A DNA stretch of 64,000 bases from Planctomycetaceae bacterium (lineage in GTDB: Bacteria; Planctomycetota; Planctomycetia; Planctomycetales; Planctomycetaceae), in NCBI GenBank assembly GCA_016795145.1, contig JAEUII010000324.1, forward strand, positions 1 to 64,000, written 5' to 3'. The translations under genes were made by a program, and so were the position numbers. The notes beneath the pieces were generated by a model. That model was not told the origin of the DNA and did not search any database. It was given only the letters and a program-made list of their open reading frames with translations. Every line of letters begins with the position of its first letter. The stretch's first letter is position 1. Positions 19,083 to 27,561 of the stretch are shown one piece after another.

Positions 19083-19340
19083 TTACTTAGGAGCGTCAGC
19101 TGCTGGTGCTGCTGCTGGAGCGTCAGCTGGTGCTGCTGGAGCGGCATCGGCTGGAGCCGCTGGTGTTGCAGCTGGAGCAGCATCATGGGTTGGAGCGCCT
19201 GATGGTGCTGGTGTGCCAGAACCAGTTGCTTCGTGAGCAGCTGGAGCTGCTGGTGGTGTCGCTGGAGTTTCAGCTGCTGGCTCACAGCCAATTGAAACTG
19301 CTGAAATCGCAAGTGTAAGGCCAAGTGCAAACTTCTTCAT
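19083..19340 (-). CDS. Small Ala/Pro-rich lipoprotein
   Basis: The start ATG at 19340 follows GGAG by about 7 bases, and the 85-residue product begins MKKFALGLTLAISAVSIGC, a lipoprotein signal with lipobox VSIGC. After the cysteine the protein is almost only Ala, Pro, Asp, Glu, Thr and Gly, with repeated short PA/DA blocks and no fold-forming core. This looks like a disordered, envelope-attached linker or filler protein. The coding DNA is a run of similar GCT-rich triplets, which creates open frames in other frames that are not genes. It has its own terminator, so it is probably a single-gene unit. Confidence 0.8.
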   Translation of the reverse strand: MKKFALGLTLAISAVSIGCEPAAETPATPPAAPAAHEATGSGTPAPSGAPTHDAAPAATPAAPADAAPAAPADAPAAAPAADAPK

Positions 19341-19758
19341 GAGTGTTCTCCGTGTCCCCGTTTTGAGTGACTTTTGGTTCAATCTGTTCCTGACGAGCCC
19401 CGCCCATCACGAAATCACTCTAACATTGTGTTAAGAAAAAACACGCCCTGGGGGGAATCCACAACGCCTTTTCCTGGCGACCGGAAGTCAACCAGCGTCC
19501 AATACTTGCAATGAGTCCAGCCTACTCAGCTTGCGCGATCATCCTGTTCAGGGCAATCTCAGGGTTCGGCAAACTTCACGTAATGCCATTGTTCTTCCCG
19601 CTTTTGCAAGCCGCTAAAAGCCGAGTGCTTCCTTCCCCGAAGTTGTTTGCTCTCCGAGATTCAGGCAACTTTGCGGCGCACTGGTTGTAGGGTGTTCTCG
19701 ACGGGTGTAGGCGAAATGTCGTGCGACTCCCAGAAGTGCTCCGGGCAAAGGACTTTAT
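19341..19758. other. Divergent intergenic region
   Basis: About 420 bases between two divergent small-protein genes. I see no convincing coding frame or repeat. Promoters for both genes should lie here, and an AT-richer stretch (ACATTGTGTTAAGAAAAAAC) near 19423-19442 is a possible promoter part for the leftward gene. Confidence 0.35.
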
Positions 19759-20256
19759 ATGAAGAGATCGATGGTGTTTTCCGGATTCGCGAGCATCCTG
19801 ATGACGGCGTTCGCGATTCCTGCGTATTGCTGTGACTGTCAGACAGCGCATGCTGTTATGGGTGGCCTTCCCACCTTTGGCGGCTTTTCTGTCGTCCATC
19901 CGGCGATGTCTCCGTATGCCCATCCTGTGGCGGAGTATCCGTTGAGTCCAACGCCAACGGGAACGATTGGTCAGACCTACAGTCGACCATCACACCCGGT
20001 CCCGGATGACGAACATCCTCGAACGGGGATGCTGGCAATTCGTGATGGCGGCACTGTGCCATGGATGAGTGTCCAGAATATGGGCGGAATCAAGATGAAG
20101 AGCGGTGTGTGGCTGTTCGAATCCAATCGTCCGCTTGATCCGGGGGCGAGTCAGATCGTCCGCGTTGAAGCTCGCCACAATGAAAAGGACATCGAACCCT
20201 ACCAGACGAAATTCGTGAGGCTGATTCCGGGACGAATCGTGTATCTGGATTTTTAG
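19759..20256 (+). CDS. Secreted protein of unknown function
   Basis: The 165-residue product begins with a signal peptide (MKRSMVFSGFASILMTAFAIPAYC), followed by a CDCQ pair of cysteines near the mature N-terminus. A Pro-rich segment leads to a compact C-terminal half (about 90-165) that alternates polar and hydrophobic residues as in a beta-sandwich, ending LIPGRIVYLDF. I do not recognise a family. It is a single gene followed by a strong terminator. Confidence 0.7.
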   Translation: MKRSMVFSGFASILMTAFAIPAYCCDCQTAHAVMGGLPTFGGFSVVHPAMSPYAHPVAEYPLSPTPTGTIGQTYSRPSHPVPDDEHPRTGMLAIRDGGTVPWMSVQNMGGIKMKSGVWLFESNRPLDPGASQIVRVEARHNEKDIEPYQTKFVRLIPGRIVYLDF

Positions 20257-20314
20257 ACGTATTTACTGTCTCGTCCCGAGTGACGAAGCAGTCGCGTTTC
20301 TGAAACTGTTCGCA

Positions 20315-20345
20315 GGGGTTGCCGAGGAATCGGCAACCCTTGTTG
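20315..20345 (+). terminator. Terminator hairpin
   Basis: GGGTTGCCG (20316-20324) and CGGCAACCC (20331-20339) form a nine-pair stem with a six-base loop, followed by TTGTTGCGTTT. It lies 60 bases after the secreted-protein gene. Confidence 0.8.
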
Positions 20346-20490
20346 CGTTTGATGCGTTCAACACCTTCTTCAGGAAATGCGCCGAGTTGTTTCCAGGATT
20401 ACGAGGCGCCGTTCGAATAACCGCCTCGTTTTTGGTGAATAGCGGCGCTTGTTGATCGCCATGCCACTCGCCTGGAAGACGGAGACTGCG

Positions 20491-21009
20491 ATGATCTCGG
20501 ATGAAATCGAACGCCTCAGACAGTTGCGTGATTCAGGTGCACTGAGTGAACAGGAGTTTCAGCAGGCCAAGCAGCGTGTTCTCAACGGCAGTCCTCAGGC
20601 TGCGTTTGGCGGTTCACCTCCGCCTCTTCCGCATGCGGCGCCCGTTGCTGCGGAAGTCACTGTTTGCGGTCTTCGCCCCAATGTCTACGCGGCGTTGATG
20701 CACGCATCGCAGTTGCTGACCTGGACAGTGCTGGGTACGGTCGCCCCGATCGTTATGTGGATTGTTGGCAAAGACGAATCGGTTGAAGTGAAACGGCAGG
20801 GACGGATCATTATTAACTGGATGCTCAGCAGCCTGATTTACGCGATCATCTCTGGTTTGGCGTGTCTGATTGTGATCGGCATCCCGATGCTCATCGTACT
20901 GGGCGCATTATGGATCCTGTTCCCAATCATTGGCGCCATGCAGGCTGCTGATGGCAAGTACTGGAAGTATCCGCTGTCGATCGAGTTCTTCCCGATTGAT
21001 GCGGAATAG
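20491..21009 (+). CDS. SHOCT + DUF4870 membrane protein
   Basis: The ATG at 20491 follows GGAG by about 7 bases; the ATGs further upstream lack a site. Residues 1-35 (EIERLRQLRDSGALSEQEFQQAKQRVL) form a SHOCT motif, a short helical pair often attached to membrane or regulatory proteins. A Pro/Ala linker leads to a DUF4870 domain with four hydrophobic segments (from LMHASQLLTW to PIIGAMQAADGKYWKYP). The family has no proven function; it is found as small inner-membrane proteins. The stop codon overlaps the left edge of a dispersed repeat. Confidence 0.85.
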   Translation: MISDEIERLRQLRDSGALSEQEFQQAKQRVLNGSPQAAFGGSPPPLPHAAPVAAEVTVCGLRPNVYAALMHASQLLTWTVLGTVAPIVMWIVGKDESVEVKRQGRIIINWMLSSLIYAIISGLACLIVIGIPMLIVLGALWILFPIIGAMQAADGKYWKYPLSIEFFPIDAE

Positions 21010-21098
21010 CACTTCGTCAGAACAACGAAGAGTGGTTCGTCATTCCCGCCTGCGCGGGAATGACGGCTAAACCCAAGTTGTTGATGTGACAGACCACC
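21008..21098 (+). repeat. Dispersed REP-like repeat, copy 1
   Basis: A central hairpin (GTCATTCCCGC / GCGGGAATGAC, loop CTGC) is flanked on the left by TTCGTCAGAACAACGAAGAG and on the right by CTAAACCCAAGTTGTTGATG. The same flanks occur in the same order, on the opposite strand, in the copy at 35942-36091. The left end overlaps the stop codon of the DUF4870 gene. Confidence 0.85.
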
Positions 21099-21191
21099 AG
21101 CACTTCTTCAAGCCTGGCGGTTTGGGCATTGGCCCTGGGAAAGGTGCTGCAACTCAGGGATCAGTAGCAAGATCCACTACCCACCGAATCG

Positions 21192-21782
21192 TCACGGAAC
21201 GAAATCACGAGGCATCACGATCGCATCGGCAGTCAGTCCTGCATGCAGGAGATCCGCCTTGATCTGGTTCTCGGCAGAGGCCCTTGCTGATTCACGCCGC
21301 AGTATGCGTACTCGAATGCCGTTGGTATCACCCTTTGCCCGCTTTGCCAGCTCGACGAGTCTTGCGAGTTCAGCGCGACGGTACACAGCGTCTGTCGTTC
21401 CCGGGATTTGCATCAAATAGTCATGCTCATCGATGAGCACTGTCAGCACATTGCCAGCAATGGCTTTTTCCTCATCGAACGTCAGCCCGCTTGTGCTCGG
21501 TCGCGAGCTGGTCTTTCCGTCAGACGTTTCCTCGGCTTCGCTCGTTGATGGTGCCGAATCAGCAGCCAGAATCTCGGCTTCTTTTTCTGTTTCAGCATCC
21601 GCGTTTCCACCCGAACCCGATTTACCGGATCCGTCTCCGGGTCCAAGTCCAAATCCCCGGAACAGCATGAAGAGGGCAAGGCCAATCAGGACAGCGCCGG
21701 CCCCAACGCCGGCTCGTGAAGAGCCTCGGACGAGCCGTGGAATCAGCCGCCTGTCTGAACGATCATTCGTCTTGTCGATCAT
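21192..21782 (-). CDS. Single-pass membrane protein with ExbD/TolR-like periplasmic domain
   Basis: The 196-residue product has a basic N-terminus, one membrane helix (about 25-44, VGAGAVLIGLALFMLFRGFG), a Gly/Ser/Glu/Asp-rich linker and a C-terminal domain (about 108-196). That domain contains VLIDEHDYLMQIPG and a strand-helix pattern (RRAELARLVELAKRAKGDTNGIRVRILRR) like the periplasmic domain of ExbD/TolR. The helix lacks the aspartate needed for proton translocation, so it would be an accessory subunit. It is the third gene of the ExbB-ExbD operon, 29 bases after the second. Confidence 0.7.
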   Translation of the reverse strand: MIDKTNDRSDRRLIPRLVRGSSRAGVGAGAVLIGLALFMLFRGFGLGPGDGSGKSGSGGNADAETEKEAEILAADSAPSTSEAEETSDGKTSSRPSTSGLTFDEEKAIAGNVLTVLIDEHDYLMQIPGTTDAVYRRAELARLVELAKRAKGDTNGIRVRILRRESARASAENQIKADLLHAGLTADAIVMPRDFVP

Positions 21783-21811
21783 GAGTTTCTCGTCGAAAGC
21801 AAAAAGTGCGT

Positions 21812-22582
21812 TCAGGGGTGAGTGAATACCGGGCCGGCTGGGCGGTATCCGACGATGGAAAAATCGTACCAGTGGGTTCCGGCGGCATGACTTCGCAGCC
21901 GTTCGATCAGGACAGGAATTCCGTCGGTTGCCTTTTGGCGAGGCCCTCCCTGAGCATCTCCCCAGGTGAGAAGAGTGATCACGAGAGTGTTTGGGTCATC
22001 AAACGACTTCGTCGCCTCAAAGATCCTTGACGCAAATTCATCAACTGTGGTGAATTCAACAGTCGCCGATCGATGCCCGTCAGACACCGAAGCTTTGCCG
22101 TTGTCCTGAATATGAACCTCCCACATCGAGACGTGCTTTTGCATCTCGTCAACTCGAAGTGCAAATCGAAACAGGTCGGAATCGCTTTGCTCAAGCGCCT
22201 TCTGGAGCGTTGCCGCCGCTGCCTCCAGCCGAGCTGCGTCGTCTGTCTGTCCGGCAGTTCGGAGTTTCAGCACTTCCGTCATTGCTGCCGCGGGAAGGTT
22301 CAGCGACTGTGCCAGCAGCGTTCCCGCCTGCTGGTGCTGCGTCAGAATGCTCTGGAATCTCTCGTCATAAGTCTGACGTAATGCCGTTAGCTCCTGCTTC
22401 TGTCGCTGGATGTCTCCCAGCAGCGTAGTTCGCTCCTCTTCGATCGCACGGCGCCCTTCGACTCGCTCGGTTTCAACAGCCTGCATTCGATTTCGGTTCT
22501 CGATGTATTGCGAGAACATCACGATCAGAAGCAGGTCAAGCAGTGGAGTCAGCTGCAATGACAGTCGTCGACGATTGATCAT
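21812..22582 (-). CDS. ExbD/TolR-like protein with coiled coil
   Basis: The N-terminal helix reads LTPLLDLLLIVMFSQYI, with Asp16 at the place of the proton-carrying aspartate of ExbD/TolR. A coiled coil (about 35-75, rich in E/R/Q) and a helical region follow before the C-terminal domain, making the protein longer (256 residues) than ordinary ExbD (about 140). Its start overlaps the end of the ExbB-like gene in an ATGA arrangement, so translation is probably coupled. A role in a proton-driven energy-transducing complex of the inner membrane follows from the family; its partner in the outer envelope is unknown. Confidence 0.8.
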   Translation of the reverse strand: MINRRRLSLQLTPLLDLLLIVMFSQYIENRNRMQAVETERVEGRRAIEEERTTLLGDIQRQKQELTALRQTYDERFQSILTQHQQAGTLLAQSLNLPAAAMTEVLKLRTAGQTDDAARLEAAAATLQKALEQSDSDLFRFALRVDEMQKHVSMWEVHIQDNGKASVSDGHRSATVEFTTVDEFASRIFEATKSFDDPNTLVITLLTWGDAQGGPRQKATDGIPVLIERLRSHAAGTHWYDFSIVGYRPAGPVFTHP

Positions 22583-23271
22583 TCAGACGCCCCCGACTTC
22601 GACTGACCGGCGATGGCCAGCTCTCTCTTGGCCCGAGCGACCATGTCTCGAACGTGTGCGCGAGCATCAGTCAGTCGCTGGAAGCGAACCTCCATCAGAC
22701 TGTTGAGAAACATCAGGACGATGGCGGCGAACAGACCCGTGAATGTGGACCAGATCGAATCACCGAATCGTTCCATCACCAGATTGACAGAGGCAGCGGA
22801 CTTCTGAGTCGCATCGGCCTGCAGCGCGGAGCCAATTGCGAGGACCGTTCCGAGGACACCGCTGAGTGGATAGGCTTCGATCATTGTCCTTGCTGAATGG
22901 ACAAGAGTCTCGAAGGTCAGAGATTCAAAGTAGCGACGCTTCTCATCCAGGATCTGCAACCGCTGCAAACACACAGCGCGGTCATTCGTTCGAGTTGGAT
23001 CGGAGAGAACTTCATTCACGTCCTGAACGAACGCGTCGATCTGAGTCGTCAGCGGCATGGATCGGTCAAGAACACTGCGGTGCCGAAGTCCGCGTGTGAA
23101 GTCATCAAGCACCGATGCGATGGCTCTTGTATCGCGAGCACACCAAAGTCGCAGGAAGAAAAAGAACAGAACATGGGCCACGGCGAGCAAAGCAATCACA
23201 GGTGTGGACAGGCTGGACAGGAATTGCAGCCACTCACCAACATTATTCGATTGAGGAAACTGCAGTTGCAT
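22579..23271 (-). CDS. MotA/TolQ/ExbB proton channel family protein
   Basis: The 230-residue product has one N-terminal membrane helix (about 23-42, VIALLAVAHVLFFFFLRLW), a cytoplasmic loop of about 90 residues, and two C-terminal helices: one at AYPLSGVLGTVLAIGSAL and one at IWSTFTGLFAAIVLMFLNSL. The P-L-x-G-x-L-G-T-V sequence is the family's hallmark in the second helix, and the Thr/Phe/Gly pattern of the last helix also fits. It overlaps the ExbD-like gene and begins the three-gene operon. No TonB-like gene was found nearby. No strong ribosome binding site precedes the ATG. Confidence 0.85.
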   Translation of the reverse strand: MQLQFPQSNNVGEWLQFLSSLSTPVIALLAVAHVLFFFFLRLWCARDTRAIASVLDDFTRGLRHRSVLDRSMPLTTQIDAFVQDVNEVLSDPTRTNDRAVCLQRLQILDEKRRYFESLTFETLVHSARTMIEAYPLSGVLGTVLAIGSALQADATQKSAASVNLVMERFGDSIWSTFTGLFAAIVLMFLNSLMEVRFQRLTDARAHVRDMVARAKRELAIAGQSKSGASE

Positions 23272-23681
23272 CGTGTCGTTTCTGTGGCCCGTGAAGGCTT
23301 GTTAGGTGACGGCGAATTCCGGAGCTGCCGCAGCAGTGACGCAGGGTATTCCCGAAGCGTACTTTTCGTCCAGATACGATGACCTGAACCACTTCTGGCG
23401 GGGCTGAAACGCGACCACTGCGCCGCGGATCATTGAAGCCGGCGGATCGAGCTGAGAACGGAATGAAGTGAATCGTTCTGAATGGCTCGTAGCAGTACTG
23501 CCAGTCGTGTGAATCTTTTGGTGATGGTGCCGGAATGCAACAACCACACACCACGTGCAGAGTTTTGGCCTGTTGGGAGTGGCAATTGGAAAACTCCTCG
23601 TGACCCGCGAACGGTGGCTCAAGGCTGTGCGACCGACTAAACTCATGCTCATTCTGCATCAAACCGCGTGGAGATTTCACA
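23272..23681. other. Divergent intergenic region
   Basis: About 410 bases between the ExbB-like operon and the coiled-coil gene. A long minus-strand open frame crosses it but also covers the opposite strand of the coiled-coil gene, and its sequence (rich in Ser, Arg, His) does not look like a protein. I see no repeats or hairpins. Confidence 0.4.
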
Positions 23682-24278
23682 ATGGGCAATTCCAGTGATG
23701 ATCTGAACGATCGACTGTCTCGAGAGTTTTCACGCCGGGACAGGAAGAATGAGCCCACGACTGCGGAACTTGTGCATGTCCAGGCTGAGCCTGAGACCGC
23801 ACCGGCCGTCCCGGTCGCCCCAAAATCGGGCAGCCCGGCTCCATCGGCCAATGATGTCGAGCGAGATCAAATGGGGATGATTAATCGTCTCCGACTCCGG
23901 AATGCGGAGTCCGCACACCAGCTGGAACGTGCTCGGCTGGCGTATCGGACGGAAATGCAGTTGTTCACACACCAGTCGGAGGCGGCAATTCGGGAGAGCC
24001 GGGCATTTTGGGATGCGAAGTCTGTCGAAGTCGCGGAGACGATCAAAACGTACGTTCAGGCGACCATTCGCGCGCTCGAGATCAATCGACTGGATTCGCG
24101 GAATGCCGACCTTCAGCGAGCCTACGAAGTGGCGGCTGTGGCTCTGGAAAAGGCGCGGTCAGCGAAACTCCCGGAAGTGATGAAAGACCGGTTAATTCGC
24201 GACATCCTCGACAATTTCGAGAGGACTCTTTCGAGGATTCAGAACGACACCATCGTCTCAAAATACGATTTGGACTAA
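23682..24278 (+). CDS. Cytoplasmic helical protein of unknown function
   Basis: The ATG at 23682 follows GGAG by 8 bases. The 198-residue product has a charged N-terminus, a Pro/Ala-rich linker (about 35-55) and a long helical region from about 62 to the end, with heptad-like spacing (RLRLRNAESAHQLERARLAYR; QRAYEVAAVALEKARSAKL). No signal peptide or membrane helix. Divergent from the ExbB operon, it might be a partner of that complex, but that is only a guess from position. Confidence 0.65.
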   Translation: MGNSSDDLNDRLSREFSRRDRKNEPTTAELVHVQAEPETAPAVPVAPKSGSPAPSANDVERDQMGMINRLRLRNAESAHQLERARLAYRTEMQLFTHQSEAAIRESRAFWDAKSVEVAETIKTYVQATIRALEINRLDSRNADLQRAYEVAAVALEKARSAKLPEVMKDRLIRDILDNFERTLSRIQNDTIVSKYDLD

Positions 24279-24483
24279 CGTTGCCAGAAGACGACGAGGT
24301 CAAATCTCAGTTTCAGACCTCATTTGGCGGTTGAAAGAATCTCAACAATTGCGGAATTCGGCCGGAATGGCGTTGAGGTTTTGTCCCCCGCCAGGGTAGC
24401 AGAGGTAGCCCGAAGAAGGAGTTTCGGACCAATGGCATTTCAGAACCGCCCCTCCTACCAATGCTTTCCAGCGGGAGCATAAT

Positions 24484-26514
24484 TTGCGGCTCCAGTCGTT
24501 TTTTCAGCGTCTTCGATTGGTTCGGGAGTCTGTCTCTCGATGCCTTTCGTTTGCTGCGCTGGAATCCTGGTTGCTGCTCAGCCCGCAGTCTGCTCGTCGG
24601 AAGGGCGGACGACTTTCGACGGTGACAGAACTATCAGAAAGCCGCCTGGTGCTTTCTGCGACGCCACTGACTCAGCTTTCAGAATTGCCATCAGACATCG
24701 GGTTTGATGATGCTTTGCCGGAACCGGAGACTCAGGGTTCCCCTTCAGTAACCGTTGGCGTCGATGGGGAAATTGTTTGGGACGGCATGCTGGCTGACCT
24801 CGATCTCCGAGACTTCTTCGGCGGAATCGACATTTTGTATCCTCTGTTGCCAGAATCGCCATTGCCGGGCGACGGGGGCGATGTTGAGGAGTCTCCGAGT
24901 GTTCCAGGGGATTCTGTAGATCCGAGCGGTCTGAGCGACCCGGATCCTTTGACGCTTGATCTGGGAAGTGAGCTGTCTGACGGTGATCTCGGGCAAATTG
25001 ATGGCGAAGAGGCGCTGAACGACACCATTGATACTGGCACTCCGGCATTTGAATCGCCGGAGATCGACGGTGGCATCAAGATTTCTGGCACGCTCGAAGA
25101 ACTCCTTTACTACCTGATGCAGGATTTTGATTTCGCTGATGCACTTCTGGAGCGAGCTGCAGGTGGTGAATTCGACCAGATCTTCCCAGTGTTCTCTGAG
25201 AGGATGGGCGTCGTCACACTGGACACGTTTCCCAACCAGTCTGCTCCGCTTGAAGTCATGATATCGGTGTCGCCAGCTACCCCGATTGACGACACAATTT
25301 CAAATGCTGAGACCGTCATAGGTGTGTCGCTGGATGAACTCGGAGACTGGACGCCGGGGGCACCGTTTGAGCAGGCGAATCGGGTTCAGCTTGCGGCCGT
25401 GAGTGCAATCACAGCCATCATGCCCGATGTGCCGTTTGTGCTGTCGACAAACATCGCTGGCGCAGGTTTGCTGCGCTACGTTGTTATGGACGGTTACGGC
25501 TATCCAATGCAGCCGATGGCTCGCGAAGGCGGACCGATTCTGACAGGGGAAGGCGGCACTCCCCAGGACGATCCAGGACCTTCGCCGGATGGAATTCCGA
25601 TCCTGAGTGAAGATCCTCCAATTCCGACTGTAGAAATCGGGGGGATTCCAGGAACGGTCAAAGAAAGGCCTCCAGCGGAACCAGCCCAGGAAGCAACTTC
25701 TTCGCCGTCGCTGACCGTTTTGATGACTGCTGAGAACCATTCGATGGTTCTGGGTATTCCCTCAAACGACGCTTCGGGGCTGATCACCGTTGAGTCTGCG
25801 GGCGTGACCTGGCGCAATGATGTTGAGGATAATGGCACCTCTTTGATCATCGATGTGCCGGACTCCGTCTTCACAGGTTCAGAGCTGCACGCTTCACTGG
25901 TACAGGCGACCCTGATGTCGCCGGATTTCTGGGGGACTCGAACAGGCTGGTTGGTTCGGGAATCGACGCGCGGGCGGCTTGATTCCGTGCAGGCACAGCG
26001 ACTTTTGTTTGACCAAACCGACATGGCTGTCTGGTCTGCAAATGAAGAGTCGGATGGGCGGCATGAGTCTGGATCGAACGAGTTTGCTTCATCCCGACGA
26101 CTCGTTCGATCACCAATTGTGAGTGACTCGGTTTCGACGGTTTTGACCGTTCGGCTGCAGCCGATTCCCTATTCCAGTCAGGTACAGCTCCGACGATATC
26201 GAGCAGGACACCGCCAGGCGGCCGCTGCCGAATATGTTGAAATTCCCCTCCGCGAAATGACAGCGGTGGGACAGGAACGACTTGAAGATAGCGCACCATC
26301 CCAGCTTCGCTACGTGCTGAATCCCCGCGCTCCGCCTCGGGGTCCACCCAGCTCCGAGTGCCTGATTGAAACCTTTGCAGAAAATGATCTGCTCGAACGA
26401 TTGAGATACAGCATTGCTCCGAGAGGACCTTCTCTGGCTGACAGCGCATCACTGTCACCCGGGTCAGTTTTCTTCTCGGGGCCGAGAGTCAGCCCTGTTT
26501 TTCTGGCCGTCTGA
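24484..26514 (+). CDS. LEPR-XLL-type surface protein, Asp/Pro-rich
   Basis: The start is TTG at 24484; GGGAG lies 6 bases upstream and no ATG alternative fits. After a basic start, residues 49-60 read ELSESRLVLSAT, a variant of the LEPR-XLL motif found at the N-termini of planctomycete surface proteins. The remainder is acidic and Pro/Gly/Ser-rich (for example runs of Asp and Pro near 110-160), with a few beta-rich segments and no recognisable catalytic domain. The low-complexity acidic parts may bind divalent cations. A sigma-factor/anti-sigma pair follows about 90 bases downstream. Confidence 0.7.
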   Translation: MRLQSFFQRLRLVRESVSRCLSFAALESWLLLSPQSARRKGGRLSTVTELSESRLVLSATPLTQLSELPSDIGFDDALPEPETQGSPSVTVGVDGEIVWDGMLADLDLRDFFGGIDILYPLLPESPLPGDGGDVEESPSVPGDSVDPSGLSDPDPLTLDLGSELSDGDLGQIDGEEALNDTIDTGTPAFESPEIDGGIKISGTLEELLYYLMQDFDFADALLERAAGGEFDQIFPVFSERMGVVTLDTFPNQSAPLEVMISVSPATPIDDTISNAETVIGVSLDELGDWTPGAPFEQANRVQLAAVSAITAIMPDVPFVLSTNIAGAGLLRYVVMDGYGYPMQPMAREGGPILTGEGGTPQDDPGPSPDGIPILSEDPPIPTVEIGGIPGTVKERPPAEPAQEATSSPSLTVLMTAENHSMVLGIPSNDASGLITVESAGVTWRNDVEDNGTSLIIDVPDSVFTGSELHASLVQATLMSPDFWGTRTGWLVRESTRGRLDSVQAQRLLFDQTDMAVWSANEESDGRHESGSNEFASSRRLVRSPIVSDSVSTVLTVRLQPIPYSSQVQLRRYRAGHRQAAAAEYVEIPLREMTAVGQERLEDSAPSQLRYVLNPRAPPRGPPSSECLIETFAENDLLERLRYSIAPRGPSLADSASLSPGSVFFSGPRVSPVFLAV

Positions 26515-26606
26515 TTTGAAGCATCAAGTTCTTTTTGAGTTTTCGAATTCTGAACTGCCAGACAAGCAATGGCTCCACTCGGCTCCTTTTTCTTTGGAGC
26601 CGACAA

Positions 26607-27104
26607 ATGTCTCAAATGTCCGACGACGCAAGGATGCGGAGTCTTATCAGGTACCACTATCAGCGGAACAGACATCTGACCGTTGTTCACGATACAGATG
26701 ATTTGTTTCAGGACGCATGGATTGATCTGAACCAGTCGCAGAGTGAACCTGCTCAGCCCGAGTTGGTTCCAGTGTCTCACGAAATTCTGCTCCGTCAGGC
26801 TGTTGGAAGAGCCGCGGAACGGGCCTTCGGACGACTGCGAAAAAGAAGCCAGCGAGGGTCCGCTGCCGAAGTGCAGCTGGAATTCGAGCCGGCGGACTGT
26901 GTTCCGGATTATGCTCTTGTGATGGATCTTCAGCAGCAGATTGAATCGCTTCCTTCCGATGAAAGGCTGGTGATTGAAATGCTGCGGTCAGGATATGACG
27001 GAACCGAAATCGCAGCCCACCTGAAGGTTTCTCCTCAGGCGGTTACGCGAAGAAAACAAAGAGCACTGGAACGCCTGCGACAAACTCTGGGCGAAATGAT
27101 ATGA
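26607..27104 (+). CDS. Sigma-70-family (ECF-like) sigma factor
   Basis: The ATG at 26607 has TTGGAG 7 bases upstream and gives 165 residues. A short region 2 is seen in VHDTDDLFQDAWIDLNQ, with the D-x-D-L-x-Q-D core used for binding core polymerase and the -10 region. Region 4 is LPSDERLVIEMLRSGYDGTEIAAHLKVSPQAVTRRKQRALERLRQ, a clear helix-turn-helix. The N-terminal part of region 2 is shorter than in most ECF factors. The stop overlaps the start of the next gene (ATGA), a small cysteine-containing protein that fits an anti-sigma role. Confidence 0.85.
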   Translation: MSQMSDDARMRSLIRYHYQRNRHLTVVHDTDDLFQDAWIDLNQSQSEPAQPELVPVSHEILLRQAVGRAAERAFGRLRKRSQRGSAAEVQLEFEPADCVPDYALVMDLQQQIESLPSDERLVIEMLRSGYDGTEIAAHLKVSPQAVTRRKQRALERLRQTLGEMI

Positions 27105-27334
27105 GCACACCCCCAGACATTCAGACGAATCTGACAGCACCTGTCTCCTGTGAGCAGGTGCTCGATGTGCTCGTTTTGCGCTGGCCGGAAGAGCCGGTAG
27201 ACACGATGTCACCGGCTCTTCTGGACCATCTTTGCCATTGCCGCGAATGCCTTCGCAAATGGATCGCCCTGGAAGCCGCGACTGAGCTTTCCAGACTGCC
27301 AACGGCTCCACCGATCGCGTCGACTTCCAGATAG
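27101..27334 (+). CDS. Small soluble ZAS-type anti-sigma-like protein
   Basis: The 77-residue product has His43, Cys47 and Cys50 in the segment HLCHCREC, which satisfies the H-x3-C-x2-C pattern of zinc-containing anti-sigma (ZAS) domains, with an extra Cys45. The rest is helical, and no membrane segment is present, unlike many anti-sigma proteins. The start overlaps the sigma-factor stop by four bases, which implies translational coupling and a matched dose. That the protein binds this sigma factor is an inference from the motif and the overlap. Confidence 0.65.
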   Translation: MSTPPDIQTNLTAPVSCEQVLDVLVLRWPEEPVDTMSPALLDHLCHCRECLRKWIALEAATELSRLPTAPPIASTSR

Positions 27335-27561
27335 CGCTTCTCTCTCTGACGTCTGGCGTTTACGTTAGCCGGACCAGGAGCCTCCTGGGCTTGCATGCAG
27401 CAAGCGATCTTCCATCCCGCCTATTGGCTCCTGCCACCGGTGCAATTGTCGTGTTGTGGGCGACTACCTGGAGTCTGTGCGGCTTTGTCGCTACGATCAT
27501 TTTCCCTGCGTGCTTGATTCTCTCCTGCGTTCTTCCCGCCATCCTCTGTGCGGAGCCGATC

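Noticed and set aside
23243-23851. 202-codon minus-strand frame across the ExbB/coiled-coil gap
   Set aside because: It lies opposite the coiled-coil gene and is Ser/Arg-rich; no binding site at its start.
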